DNA of 64,000 bases from Streptomyces sp. B21-083 (GTDB taxonomy: Bacteria > Actinomycetota > Actinomycetes > Streptomycetales > Streptomycetaceae). The position numbers and the translations under genes are program-made. The notes under the pieces are model-generated. The model saw nothing but the letters and a program-made list of their open reading frames with translations. It made no database searches and was not told the DNA's origin. The stretch spans positions 1,240,001-1,304,000 of the forward strand of contig NZ_JARUND010000001.1 of assembly GCF_036898825.1 (NCBI RefSeq), given 5' to 3'. Of the stretch, positions 16,476 to 25,591 are shown piece by piece (the stretch's first letter is position 1; each line of letters begins with the position of its first letter).

Positions 16476-18104
16476 TCAGCCGAGCAGCTTGCTCGCCAGG
16501 GTCGCGGCGTTGTACGAACCCCAGCCGGTGGTGAAGTCCCAGCCGGTGGCGGCGGAGTAGGCGCCGTTGCTGCCACTGGTGATGTCGTGGAAGCCGGTGC
16601 CGCTCGCCGTGTACAGGGCGGGGTTGGCGAAGCCGAGATTGGCCTTGCCGGCCGCCTTGGCCTGCTGGTTGTAGAGCGCGGCGAACGCCGCCCACTCGGG
16701 CGCCGCGGCGCTGGTGCCGCCGACCGTGCCCCACGAACCCTGGGAGTAGATCGAGACGCCGGGGCTGGGGTTGGCGTGCGCCGAGACGTCCGGGACCTGG
16801 CGGAAGCCGCCGCCGGCGGTCTTCTGCACCGCGGTCTGCCAGCTGGGGATCTTGAAGACGGAGGACTTGCCGCCCCCGCCGCCGGACCAGGCCACCTCCT
16901 TGCTGAAGGCGTTCGCCGAGGTGACGGTCAGCTTGGTGCCGCCGACGCCGGTGACGTACGGGTCGCTGGCCGGGTAGTCGACGGTGGTGGTGCCGTCACC
17001 CGCGTCGTCGGAGCCGTCGTCGCCTGAGGCCGCGTAGAAGCCGAGGCCCTGGGCTGCGCCCGCCTTGAAGACGGCGTCCACGGCGTTGATGTTGGAGGTG
17101 GTGCGGGCGCTCTCGGAGGCGCCCCAGCTGATCGACGTGGTCGGGATGCCGCTGTCGACGATCGCCTGGTAGGTGTCGACCTCACCGGCGTCGGAGTTGG
17201 GGCCCTCGAAGACGGTGACGTTCGCCTTGGGTGCGATGGCGTGCAGGACCTCGATGTCCAGCTCGACCTCGACCTGGCCGTCACCGAGCGCGCCGGATCC
17301 GCCGTCCACCTTGGACACGGTCGGGGCGGGCGAACCCAGGCTGTAGTTGGTGTCGTACTTGGTGATATTGGCCTGCTGGAAGCCGTCGAACTCCAGCAGC
17401 GCGATCTTCTGGCCGCTGCCGGTGTACGTACCGGAGACGTTGTAGCCGCCCTTGAGCTGGGCCGGGGTGTAGCCGCCGCCCGGGCCGTTGCGGGGGGCGA
17501 CGCGGGAGGACGACTGGTGGTGCAGCTGGGTGCGGTTGTTGAGGCCGGCCACATCGCTCACGAGGGAGGCTACGGACGCGGGCAGGGTCGGCGCGGCGTC
17601 GTTGGCGTAGAAGGAGCGACCCGACGACGCGTCCTTCCAGGTCGACAGCCTGGTGCCGAATGCCTTCTCCAGCTGGGCGGCGGTGCCGCTCGCGTCGACG
17701 AGCAGGTTGCCCGAGTGCACCTTGCCGACGGTGAGGCCCTGGGCCCGCAGGAAGTCCTTGAGCTGCTTGACCTCGGCGTCGGTCCGGCCGAAGCGGGCTG
17801 CGAACTGGCTCTTCGTCAGGTAGTGGCCGTAGGAACCCGACCGGGGGTCGCTGACCTTGGTGACGAAGGTGTCGAGCGCCTTGTCGTTTCTGGGGGTCAG
17901 GCTGATCGCCACCGATATCCGCTTCCCGGCGGCGAGCTTGCCGGTCCGGGTCGCGCTCCTGCTCAGGCCCTTGAGGACGTCTCCGGTGACAGCGGCGCGC
18001 GTCGCGTGCGGCTGGGCGATGTCGGCCGCGTAGGCGGTGGGGACGGCGGCGGCGAGCAGCACCGGTGCGGCGACCAGGCCGAGCAGTTTCAGGCGTGACT
18101 TCAC
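16476..18104 (-). CDS. S53 family peptidase (sedolisin/pro-kumamolisin), secreted
   Basis: This is a 542-residue secreted acid-type serine-carboxyl protease. A signal peptide covers about residues 1-26 (KLLGLVAAPVLLAAAVPTAYA). The activation domain follows to about residue 190 with SDPRSGSYGHYLTKSQFAARFG. The catalytic domain contains the Glu/Asp segment GQVEVELDIEVLHAIAP and the serine motif GGTSAAAPEW. The C-terminal calcium-site-like region is around FHDITSGSNGAYSAATGWD. The start is GTG at 18104 with GGAGGACT upstream. It is monocistronic and ends at a strong terminator. Its role is extracellular protein degradation. Confidence 0.93.
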   Translation of the reverse strand: MKSRLKLLGLVAAPVLLAAAVPTAYAADIAQPHATRAAVTGDVLKGLSRSATRTGKLAAGKRISVAISLTPRNDKALDTFVTKVSDPRSGSYGHYLTKSQFAARFGRTDAEVKQLKDFLRAQGLTVGKVHSGNLLVDASGTAAQLEKAFGTRLSTWKDASSGRSFYANDAAPTLPASVASLVSDVAGLNNRTQLHHQSSSRVAPRNGPGGGYTPAQLKGGYNVSGTYTGSGQKIALLEFDGFQQANITKYDTNYSLGSPAPTVSKVDGGSGALGDGQVEVELDIEVLHAIAPKANVTVFEGPNSDAGEVDTYQAIVDSGIPTTSISWGASESARTTSNINAVDAVFKAGAAQGLGFYAASGDDGSDDAGDGTTTVDYPASDPYVTGVGGTKLTVTSANAFSKEVAWSGGGGGKSSVFKIPSWQTAVQKTAGGGFRQVPDVSAHANPSPGVSIYSQGSWGTVGGTSAAAPEWAAFAALYNQQAKAAGKANLGFANPALYTASGTGFHDITSGSNGAYSAATGWDFTTGWGSYNAATLASKLLG

Positions 18105-18224
18105 TGGAGTCCTCCGGAGAGTGGGGGCGTGTCCCGGAAGCGGAACGACTTCACCGTAGGAACGGCGGCCCCACCCCCGTAAGCGGGGGAACCCTTGCCG
18201 TACGTGTTAACTGCACATGTCATG

Positions 18225-21134
18225 TCAACGGCGTGTGTCGGGTGCCCGGGCCGTCCGGACCCGGCCGGGCTGACTCATCGTCACTCCCTGTGGCACGGGC
18301 GTGACTTGGTCGTCGTCGCCGTGGGCCACGGCAGCGCCGGAGGCGAGGACGGCGACTGCCATGGCGTGGGCGAGCGCGGTGCGCGAGCGGACGCCGAGCT
18401 TGCGGTAGACCCGGGAGAGAGCGCCCTCCACCGTCTTGACGCTGATGAACAGCTTCGCGGCGACTTCCCTGTTGGTGGCCCCGCCCCCGACCAGTTCGGC
18501 GATCCTGGCCTCCGTCGGGGTGAGTTCGGGTTCGCCCGCGCCCGTCTCACCGCCCCGGTCCCTGGCGTCCAACCTCGCCAACTCGTCCCAGGCCCGTGCC
18601 GCCAGCGGAGCGGCGCCGATCCGCTTCGCGGTGTCCAGCGCCTCGTGGAGGACCGTTCGCGCCGCGCTTCTGCGCCGTGAGCGGCGTTCGACCGTGCCGA
18701 GGGCGATCAGGGTGCGGACCAGCTCGACGGGCAACGGGAGCCGGCGCAGCCGGTCCACGGCGGAGCGCAGGTGCGGCGCCCCCTCCTTCGCCCGGCCGAG
18801 CGCCGCCTCGCGCAGCCCCTCCGCCCGTTCCAGAGCCGCCAGTACGCTGCCGGGCGCGTCGGCGGACAGCAGTGCGCGGGCGTCGTGGAGCACGGCCTTG
18901 GCCGCGTCCGTCTCGCCCAGGACGACGAGTGCCTCGGCCAGGTCCGCGTACCAGTGCAGCAGCGGTGGGTCGGCCGCGCACATCGCCTCGCCGAGCCGCT
19001 TGACGCGTCCCAGCACCTCGACCGCGGCGGCGGCGCCCCGCGGGTCGCCGCCGAGCAGCTCGGCCTGGCCGAGCACCGCCAGCGCGCGCAGCAGGAACAG
19101 CCGGTCGCCGTCCGCCTCCGAGGCCCGTACCGCCTGTTCGGCGAGACGCCGGGCCTCGTCCGCGCTGCCGCCCGCCGTCGCCGCGAGCGCCGCCGCGTAG
19201 AGCGCCGGAGCGGCCAGTACGCCGGACTCGGCCAGGATGCCCGAGCAGTGGGCGGCGGTGCGCAGTGCCTCTCGGCAGTGCCCGGCGCGCACCTGGATCC
19301 GGGTCAGCGCGACCAGGGTCGCCATGACCTCCTCGACCCCCGCGAACTCGCCGATCTCCGCCAGCAGTCGGGTGACCCGCTCCCCTGCCTCGGTGACTCT
19401 GTCGGAGTCCAGGGCGAGGATCGCCCGCATCCGGATCAGTCCCCAGCTCTCCGGGCCGGCGTCGGCGCCGCCGGCCAGCGCGAGCGCCTCCTCCAGGGCC
19501 GCGTCGGCGGCGACCGCTTCCCCGGCCAGGGACCGCACCCGGGCGAGGGTGGCGAGGGCCCCGATCCTGGTGTCCGTGTCACCGGCCAGCTCCGCCTGCC
19601 GTGCGGCGCGCCGGGCGTGCCGGGCCGCGTCCGTCAACTCCCCGCACAGCAGGCCTCGTACGGCCGCCCAGTAGTGCAGCCAGGCCTCCGACCCGGGGTC
19701 GCCGGCGGCGTCCCGCAGGCCCTCCTCGATCAGGTCACGGGTACCTTCCAGCGCCTGCCCGGCGTTGCGCAACAGGATCACCCGGGCGCGCGCCCGCTGC
19801 CGTGCGGAGCCCGACCCGGCGAGGACGGTTCCGGCCGCCTGTGCCGCCTCCTCCGACCGACCGCCGTCGCAGGCGTATTCGGCGGCGGCGAGCAGTCGGT
19901 CGGCGCGGTCCGCGGCGCGGTCGGCGGGAGTGCGCAGGGCGGCGAGCGCGGCGAGTTCGAAGGCGGCCTCGGGTGTGCCGTCACGGCGTGCGGACTCGGC
20001 GGCTGACATCAGGGTGCGGGCGGTGCTCTCGTCCTCGTGCGGGTGGGCGAGGGCGAGGTGGCGGGCCCGCTCCACCGGCTCGGTGACGGCGCGGGCCAGC
20101 AGGGTGTGCGCCGCACGGCGGCCGTACTCCGGCGCGTCGGCGTAGAGGGCGGCCCGGATCATTGGATGCCGGAAACGTACGGTTCCGTCGGCGCCGGCCG
20201 TGGCGACGCCGAGCCGTTCGGCCTCCGCGAGGTCGTCGGCGGGGTCGGGGAGCCCGGCGGCGCGCAGGACGGTGAGGGTGGGGTGGGCGGCGGCGCTCGC
20301 CACCAGGAGGGTGTGCCGGGCCGTCGACGGCAGCGAGCGCGTCGGGTCGAGGAGCCGGTCACGCAGTCCTCGGGGCACCGGCAGCGGGCGGCCGAGGCCG
20401 AGGGGGGCCGCGTCGCGCGGGGCCGCCCCCGCCAACTCCCGTACGTACGACGGGTTTCCGGCGGCGGTGTCCAGGATCGCCCGCAGTACGCCCGGTGGCG
20501 GCTCGGCGCCGACGACGGTGCGCACGAGGTCGGCCACCTCGGCGTCGTCCAGGGGCGGCACGAGGAGTTCGAGGGTGTCCGGCGGGCAGCAGCGCGACTG
20601 TTCGGGCCGCTCGTCGTCGGCCACGCGCTCGGTGGTCAGCACCCGGATGTCGAGGCCACCGAGCCGACGTACGGCGAAGGCGAGCACCTCGGCGGTCGGC
20701 TCGTCGAGCCACTGGAGGCCGTCGACGACCAGCAGGACGGGGCCGGCGGCGGCGAGAGCGCGCAGTACGTCGAGGACGGCGACGCGCACCGCGAGTCGGC
20801 CGCGGCCGTCGGGGGGTTCAGCGCTGTGCAGCAGGGCGGCGCGCAGTGCCGCCCGGGGTTCGGGCGCCGGCGTCTCCAGGCAGCTCTCCGGCACCCGCGC
20901 GAACAGGTCGACGAGGCCGACGAAGGGAAGCCCGGCATCCTCGGGGGCGGGCGAGCAGCGCAGCACCGTTCCGGACGGCTGGCCACTCACGGCCGAGGAG
21001 GTCACGAGGGACGCCACGAGTGCGGACTTGCCGATCCCCGCGGGGCCGTGCAGGAGGACTCCCTGACGGCCTGCCAACTCGGCCCGGGCGGTGTCGAACA
21101 GCTCGCGTCGACCGGTCACGGACCGTACGCCCAT
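18225..21134 (-). CDS. large LuxR-family ATP-binding transcriptional regulator
   Basis: About 969 residues. The N-terminal ATPase has Walker A in HGPAGIGKSALV and Walker B in VLLVVDGLQWLDEPT. A long alpha-helical, TPR-like middle follows, and near the C terminus is a LuxR HTH: LTPTEARIAELVGGGATNRE followed by VKTVEGALSRVYRKLGVRSR. About 45 residues follow the HTH, longer than usual. The start is ambiguous: the ATG at 21134 or a GTG at 21179, neither with a clear ribosome site. It is monocistronic. The nearest plausible targets are the sedolisin gene downstream or unlinked genes. The inducing signal is unknown. Confidence 0.88.
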   Translation of the reverse strand: MGVRSVTGRRELFDTARAELAGRQGVLLHGPAGIGKSALVASLVTSSAVSGQPSGTVLRCSPAPEDAGLPFVGLVDLFARVPESCLETPAPEPRAALRAALLHSAEPPDGRGRLAVRVAVLDVLRALAAAGPVLLVVDGLQWLDEPTAEVLAFAVRRLGGLDIRVLTTERVADDERPEQSRCCPPDTLELLVPPLDDAEVADLVRTVVGAEPPPGVLRAILDTAAGNPSYVRELAGAAPRDAAPLGLGRPLPVPRGLRDRLLDPTRSLPSTARHTLLVASAAAHPTLTVLRAAGLPDPADDLAEAERLGVATAGADGTVRFRHPMIRAALYADAPEYGRRAAHTLLARAVTEPVERARHLALAHPHEDESTARTLMSAAESARRDGTPEAAFELAALAALRTPADRAADRADRLLAAAEYACDGGRSEEAAQAAGTVLAGSGSARQRARARVILLRNAGQALEGTRDLIEEGLRDAAGDPGSEAWLHYWAAVRGLLCGELTDAARHARRAARQAELAGDTDTRIGALATLARVRSLAGEAVAADAALEEALALAGGADAGPESWGLIRMRAILALDSDRVTEAGERVTRLLAEIGEFAGVEEVMATLVALTRIQVRAGHCREALRTAAHCSGILAESGVLAAPALYAAALAATAGGSADEARRLAEQAVRASEADGDRLFLLRALAVLGQAELLGGDPRGAAAAVEVLGRVKRLGEAMCAADPPLLHWYADLAEALVVLGETDAAKAVLHDARALLSADAPGSVLAALERAEGLREAALGRAKEGAPHLRSAVDRLRRLPLPVELVRTLIALGTVERRSRRRSAARTVLHEALDTAKRIGAAPLAARAWDELARLDARDRGGETGAGEPELTPTEARIAELVGGGATNREVAAKLFISVKTVEGALSRVYRKLGVRSRTALAHAMAVAVLASGAAVAHGDDDQVTPVPQGVTMSQPGRVRTARAPDTRR

Positions 21135-21530
21135 GGCGGCCGGCCGGCCTCGGCCGTGGCGCGGCAGGTCACGCGGCACTGGATCATGCGCTCATGACAA
21201 CCCTGGTGGATTCGGCTTGTCAATCGTTCAACACCGGCCCACGCGACGGTCCGACCGGAGCCGGTGCGTCACTTTTCGTCAAGCCCGCTCGACGTGAGCG
21301 GACCGCTGGAGACGTTCCGGTGGACCCATGTGCTCGCCGTGCGGGGGTACGTGGTGGAAACCGCTGTCTGAAGCCGACTCCGCGGCGCCCGGGAACCGAC
21401 CGTACAATCCTCGCGCCCAAATGAGATGCACCGCGCTCGCCGCTTCGGCGGGCGCGGCTTCCGGCGCCCTGGCGAAACCGCCACCGCGCCTGTGGTCGAT
21501 CCACGCACGATCAGCAATGTCGTAGGCGGT
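21135..21530. other. intergenic region between LuxR-type regulator and DUF2180 gene
   Basis: About 400 bp hold the upstream region of the large regulator. A 35-codon forward ORF (GTG 21264 to TGA 21371) reads well at third positions near its end (ETFRWTHVLAVRGYVVETAV). It could be a very small gene or the 3' remnant of one; I cannot assign it. No tRNA or clear hairpin terminator is seen. Confidence 0.35.
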
Positions 21531-21731
21531 TCAACTCACCTCCGTTTTGCGGCAGGCCAGGCAGGTGATGTGCCGTAGGGGCTGGTCATGTGTCGCGCGT
21601 CCGGTTCCCGTGATGTCCTGTGCCAGGACATGGCTCTCATGCGCGTGCTCGCGACAGACCGCTGCTCCGCAGCGCACGCACACGGCGACTGCGGGCGTCG
21701 CGGTGATGTCAGGGCAGTCATAGCAGTTCAC
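21531..21731 (-). CDS. DUF2180-type small zinc-binding protein
   Basis: A 66-residue protein starting at a GTG (21731) with GGGGAGA upstream. The spacing of cysteines and histidines matches DUF2180-type small zinc proteins common in Streptomyces: MNCYDCPD, then VCVRCGAAVCREHAH, and ITCLACRKT at the end. Such proteins often sit beside redox or stress genes, but their function is not established. Its promoter region contains one copy of the ATTGCA-type palindrome shared with the MarR gene, so it is probably part of the MarR-controlled set. Confidence 0.85.
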   Translation of the reverse strand: MNCYDCPDITATPAVAVCVRCGAAVCREHAHESHVLAQDITGTGRATHDQPLRHITCLACRKTEVS

Positions 21732-21799
21732 GTTGTCTCCCCTCGCCTGGCGGGCCCCGGCAGTGCCGGTCTGCCGCTACCTTCATGCTCCTCCTGACT

Positions 21800-21813
21800 A
21801 TTGCAGGATGCAA
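21800..21813. promoter_or_regulatory. MarR-type operator copy 1 (ATTGCAGGATGCAA)
   Basis: The 14-bp match ATTGCAGGATGCAA lies 69 bp upstream of the DUF2180 start. The preceding 3 nt (ACT versus the shared CT at copy 2) also agree closely, giving a longer identical run with the copy at 22624-22638. The match is seen directly; binding by the neighbouring MarR protein is inferred. Confidence 0.65.
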
Positions 21814-21944
21814 GAAAGAAGTGCCCTTCCACGGGTCCCGGGCCCCGAGCCGCGTCGCACGACCGCCCGGGGTTCGGTGAGGCAACCGGGCCGGGCGAGC
21901 CGTGCGGCAGGCGGTTCCCGCGATGCGTACCTTGCGGGCCGGTG

Positions 21945-22556
21945 TCAGGTAGTTCTGTCCTTCGATCGACGGCGTCCTCCCTTAGGAACACCTGGTGGGG
22001 GCGGATTGAGCGGGTCGTCGACGAGACCGCCGACGAGACGCATCTCGTCGAACGGGTCCACGGCCATCTCGTCCGCCACCTCGGTAAGCGCCTTCAGCGC
22101 GGGAACGAGACCGGCACGTGCCGCGGCGGGCAACTGCTGCACGAGGGTTCGGATTTCGGTGCGCCGATGCGTGAGCACGCGCTTGACCAGGGCCCGGCCG
22201 GCGGGGGGCAGGCTCAGGATGACCTCGCGCCGGTTGCGGGGGTTGGTCCTGCGGTCGATGAGGCCGACGGACTCGAGGCGTTCGACCATGCGCAGAGCGG
22301 TCGAGGGGTTGACCCCCAGCGTCGCGGCCAGAGCGGCGAGCTTGACCGGCCCGCAGGTGTCGAGCACCACCAGGGCGCGCAGTTGGGGCAGGGTCAAGGT
22401 GCCGTCCGTGAACGAGAGGGCGCGCGCGGAGATCGCGATGAGCAGCCTGGACGCGGCCATCACGGCCAGGGTGACCTCCTCGGCCTCCTGGTCGAGTGCC
22501 GCATGGGAGAGCTGCTCAGCGCAGGGCTGGGGCCGACGGGGATCCTGCCGAGTCAT
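21945..22556 (-). CDS. MarR-family transcriptional regulator
   Basis: A 203-residue winged-helix regulator starting at the ATG at 22556 with GGAAGG 8-9 nt upstream. The DNA-binding part is recognisable as LPQLRALVVLDTCGPVKLAA, then VNPSTALRMVERLESVGLI and the wing DRRTNPRNRREVILSL, with flanking dimer helices. The C-terminal tail is long and basic. It is divergent from the zinc-ribbon gene at 22702, and a perfect ATTGCA-n3-TGCAAT palindrome lies between them. Autoregulation and control of the 21.5-35.4 kb redox block are the natural reading. The ligand or redox signal is unknown; no conserved sensing cysteine pair stands out. Confidence 0.88.
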   Translation of the reverse strand: MTRQDPRRPQPCAEQLSHAALDQEAEEVTLAVMAASRLLIAISARALSFTDGTLTLPQLRALVVLDTCGPVKLAALAATLGVNPSTALRMVERLESVGLIDRRTNPRNRREVILSLPPAGRALVKRVLTHRRTEIRTLVQQLPAAARAGLVPALKALTEVADEMAVDPFDEMRLVGGLVDDPLNPPPPGVPKGGRRRSKDRTT

Positions 22557-22623
22557 CACGCACCTTCCACGTCTTTGGCCGATGGTCCCGTGGTGCGGTT
22601 CGACGTCTCCACGTTCCGGAACT

Positions 22624-22638
22624 ATTGCAGGATGCAAT
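22624..22638. promoter_or_regulatory. MarR-type operator copy 2 (perfect palindrome)
   Basis: ATTGCAGGATGCAAT is a perfect 6-3-6 inverted repeat midway between the divergent MarR gene (start 22556) and the zinc-ribbon gene (start 22702). Its first 14 bases are identical to 21800-21813. Confidence 0.75.
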
Positions 22639-22701
22639 GTTACAGTCGGAGTGACGAGGCTGGAGCCTTGGAGGCGCGCCGGTTTCGGCGACGAGGACGT
22701 G

Positions 22702-22953
22702 ATGATGTTGACGACCGAGCCGATATATGAGGCCTATTCGTTCGTGTGTCTGCGGTGCGGGCACGCGTGGGAGGGGTCCTACGAGATCCGCCACTGCCTC
22801 GACGGGCAGGGCCGCGTGCGGGTGGACTACTACGAGAAGAGCCTCAAGGTCCCTTCGCCGTTGACCGAGAGCAGCTGCCGGATCTGCTCCGGATGCCGCA
22901 TCCGGATACTGCGGCCCGGGCGGGTGCGATCCGCCCGCCCCCGGTTCGACTGA
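22702..22953 (+). CDS. small zinc-ribbon-like protein
   Basis: An 83-residue protein; ATGs at 22702 and 22705 and a GTG at 22699 are all in frame, with GAGGA just upstream. Two CxxC knuckles are visible: FVCLRCGHAWEG near residue 15 and SSCRICSGCRIR near residue 65. This fits a single zinc ribbon, with a charged middle (DYYEKSLKVPSPLTE). No specific family is recognised. It is divergent from the MarR gene across the perfect palindrome and is followed 148 bp later by the molybdopterin oxidoreductase. It may be a regulator or accessory of that enzyme; this is inference. Confidence 0.7.
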   Translation: MMLTTEPIYEAYSFVCLRCGHAWEGSYEIRHCLDGQGRVRVDYYEKSLKVPSPLTESSCRICSGCRIRILRPGRVRSARPRFD

Positions 22954-23101
22954 AACCACGCGCCGGAGTACGGGCGTACGACGAGACCCGCCGTCGAACC
23001 CGGTCTGTCATCCCCCCGCTGGCGCGTTACGGGGCGGCGGGGAAGGGTACCGATGAGCGGTCGGCGTACCAGATGCCGTCGGATGCCGCCGGGAGGTAAT
23101 C

Positions 23102-25591
23102 GTGGATGATTCCGTGGACCGGGTCGCGCAGCCGTGGGGAGGGCGTACCCCCTACGGTCGCCATGAGCCGTGGCCGGCGCGCGTGGACACCTACCTGGCC
23201 GAGGGCGTCGAACCCGGCATGGTGCATCGGTGGGTACAGACGGCGTCGGTGCTGCATTCCGACGGGGACGCCATGGACGTAGCGGTGCGAGACGGCCGGC
23301 TGGTCGGTGTGCGGGGCCGGGTGACGGACCGGGTCAATCGTGGCCGTCTGGGGCCGAAGGATCTGTTCGGATGGCAGGCCAACGCCGCTGCGGACAGGCT
23401 GACCAGGCCGCTGATCCGTCAGGACGGACGCCTGGTCGAGTGCTCGTGGTCGACGGCGATGGACAAGGTGGTCGCCATGTCACGGGAGCTGATGGGCAGC
23501 CGGGGGCCGGGAGCGATCGGGTTCTACACCACGGGCCAGTTGTTCCTGGAGGAGTACTACACCCTGGCCGTGCTCGCGCGGGCCGGTGTCGGCACCAACC
23601 ATCTGGACGGCAACACCCGGCTGTGCACCTCCACGGCGGCCGAGGCGCTGAAGGAGTCCTTCGGCTGCGACGGTCAGCCCGGCACGTACGACGACATCGA
23701 TCACGCGGATGTCATCGCCCTGTTCGGCCACAACATGGCGGAGACGCAGCCGGTTCAGTGGATGCGCGTCCTTGACCGGCTCGCGGGCAGTGATCCGCCC
23801 CGGCTGGTGTGTGTCGATCCCCGTCCTACCCCGGCGGCACGCCAGGCGACCGTGCATCTGGCACCGCGCGGCGGAACCAACGTGGCCCTGCTCAACGCCC
23901 TGCTTCACGAAGTCATCCGTGCGGGTCATATCGACGATGGCTACGTCGCGGCCCACACGGTCGGCTTCGAGGAACTCGCGGCCCGAGTCGCGCACTGCAC
24001 ACCGCAGTGGGCAGCCGAGATCTGCGACATCCCCTCTGCCCGGATCAGGGAAGCGGCCGAAGTACTCGGCACGGCCGACAGGCTGCTCTCCACGGTGCTG
24101 CAGGGCGTCTACCAGTCCCACCAGGCCACTGCCGCCGCCGTGCAGATCAACAATCTGCACCTGATCCGCGGCATGCTGGGACGGCCGGGCGCCGGGGTGC
24201 TTCAGATGAACGGGCAGCCCAGCGCCCAGAACACGAGGGAGTGCGGTGCCAACGGCGACCTGCCGGCCTTTCGCAACTGGGAGAACGACAGCCACGTCGC
24301 CGACCTGGCGAAGGTCTGGAACGTCGAACCTGAGGACATCCCGCACTACGCACCGCCGACTCCTGCGATGCAGATGTTCCGCTATGCGGAGCAGGGATCG
24401 ATCGGCATGCTGTGGATCAGCGGCACCAACCCGGCCGTGTCGCTGCCCGAGCTCTCCCGTATCCGCTCGATCCTCTCTCAGGACCGGCTGTTCGTCGTGG
24501 TGCAGGACCTCTTCCTGACCGAGACCGCGCGACTGGCCGACGTGGTGCTGCCGGCCGCGACGTGGGCCGAGAAGACCGGCACGTTCACCAACGCCGACCG
24601 CACGGTGCACCTGTCCGACAAGGCCGTCGAGCCACCCGGCGAGGCCAGGCCCGACCTGGAGATCTTCCTCGACTACGCCGCTCGCATGGACTTCCGCGAC
24701 AAGGACGGCGGCCCGTTGATCACCTGGCAGGACCCTGAGACGGCGTTTGAGGCGTGGAAGCGGTGCAGCGCGGGCAGGCCCTGCGACTACACCGGACTCA
24801 CCTATGCCAAGCTGCGCGGCGGGACGGGTATCCAGTGGCCGTGCAACGAGCAGACACCCGAGGGGACCGAGCGCCTCTACGCAGACGGCATCAGCTGGGC
24901 CCACCCGGACGACTGCGAGAGCTACGGCAAGGACCTGGTCACCGGGGCATCGGTCGGTGTCGTCGAATACCGGTCCCTCAATCCGGACGGCAAGGCCGTG
25001 CTCAAGGCCGCAGAGTACCTGCCGCCCCACGAGCCGCCGGATGAGGACTACCCGTTCCAGCTGACCACGGGACGGACGATCTACCACTTCCACACCCGCA
25101 CGAAGACCGGCCGCGTGCCTCAGCTGAACTCCGCCGCACCGGATGTGTGGGTGGAGATCTCGAACGCCGACGCGGCCGCCCAGGAACTTGTTGAAGGCGA
25201 CCTGGTGGAGGTCACCACACCGCGCGGAGCTCTGCGGGCGCGTACGCGCGTCACCGACATCCGTCCAGGGCTGTTGTTCGTGCCCTTCCACTTCGGCTAC
25301 TGGGACACTCCCGGCGGACACGGCCCCGATGACAGCACGCCAGGACGCGCCGCGAACGAGCTGACCGTCACCGACTGGGACCCAGTCTCCAAACAACCCC
25401 TCTTCAAGACCGCCGCGGCCGCTCTGCGCCTCCTGGAACGCGGCGACGGCAAACCCGCGCCGGCTCCTACGACCGCGGCCTCCGCCCCCATGGCTGCGGC
25501 CGGCGTGCCCGCCACCACGGGGGGCGCCTCCGCGCACGCCACGCAGACGGCGAGCGACGACCAGAGCGGTCAGGAAGGGGAGGGGGCATGA
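23102..25591 (+). CDS. molybdopterin oxidoreductase (NasA/FdhF-like), N-terminal Fe-S cysteines absent
   Basis: An 829-residue Mo/W-bis-MGD enzyme of the DMSO reductase family. GTG start with GGGAGGTAATC upstream. Landmarks are GPGAIGFYTTGQLFLEEYYT, the probable Mo-ligand cysteine in GNTRLCTSTAAEAL, NMAETQPVQWMRVL, QINNLHLIRGMLGRPGAGVL and VVQDLFLTETARLADVVLPA. The C-terminal cofactor domain has PFQLTTGRTIYHFHTRTKT and LFVPFHFGYWD. The N terminus, where related nitrate reductases and formate dehydrogenases have a CxxCxxxC set for a [4Fe-4S] cluster, reads HRWVQTASVLHSDGDAMDVA with no cysteine. A low-complexity tail of about 60 residues ends the protein. It overlaps the next gene by 4 nt. Confidence 0.85.
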   Translation: MDDSVDRVAQPWGGRTPYGRHEPWPARVDTYLAEGVEPGMVHRWVQTASVLHSDGDAMDVAVRDGRLVGVRGRVTDRVNRGRLGPKDLFGWQANAAADRLTRPLIRQDGRLVECSWSTAMDKVVAMSRELMGSRGPGAIGFYTTGQLFLEEYYTLAVLARAGVGTNHLDGNTRLCTSTAAEALKESFGCDGQPGTYDDIDHADVIALFGHNMAETQPVQWMRVLDRLAGSDPPRLVCVDPRPTPAARQATVHLAPRGGTNVALLNALLHEVIRAGHIDDGYVAAHTVGFEELAARVAHCTPQWAAEICDIPSARIREAAEVLGTADRLLSTVLQGVYQSHQATAAAVQINNLHLIRGMLGRPGAGVLQMNGQPSAQNTRECGANGDLPAFRNWENDSHVADLAKVWNVEPEDIPHYAPPTPAMQMFRYAEQGSIGMLWISGTNPAVSLPELSRIRSILSQDRLFVVVQDLFLTETARLADVVLPAATWAEKTGTFTNADRTVHLSDKAVEPPGEARPDLEIFLDYAARMDFRDKDGGPLITWQDPETAFEAWKRCSAGRPCDYTGLTYAKLRGGTGIQWPCNEQTPEGTERLYADGISWAHPDDCESYGKDLVTGASVGVVEYRSLNPDGKAVLKAAEYLPPHEPPDEDYPFQLTTGRTIYHFHTRTKTGRVPQLNSAAPDVWVEISNADAAAQELVEGDLVEVTTPRGALRARTRVTDIRPGLLFVPFHFGYWDTPGGHGPDDSTPGRAANELTVTDWDPVSKQPLFKTAAAALRLLERGDGKPAPAPTTAASAPMAAAGVPATTGGASAHATQTASDDQSGQEGEGA

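Noticed and set aside
23480..25537. Long reverse-strand open frame opposite the molybdopterin oxidoreductase
   Set aside because: It is a typical high-GC antisense shadow. The forward frame has all family motifs and a strong ribosome site.
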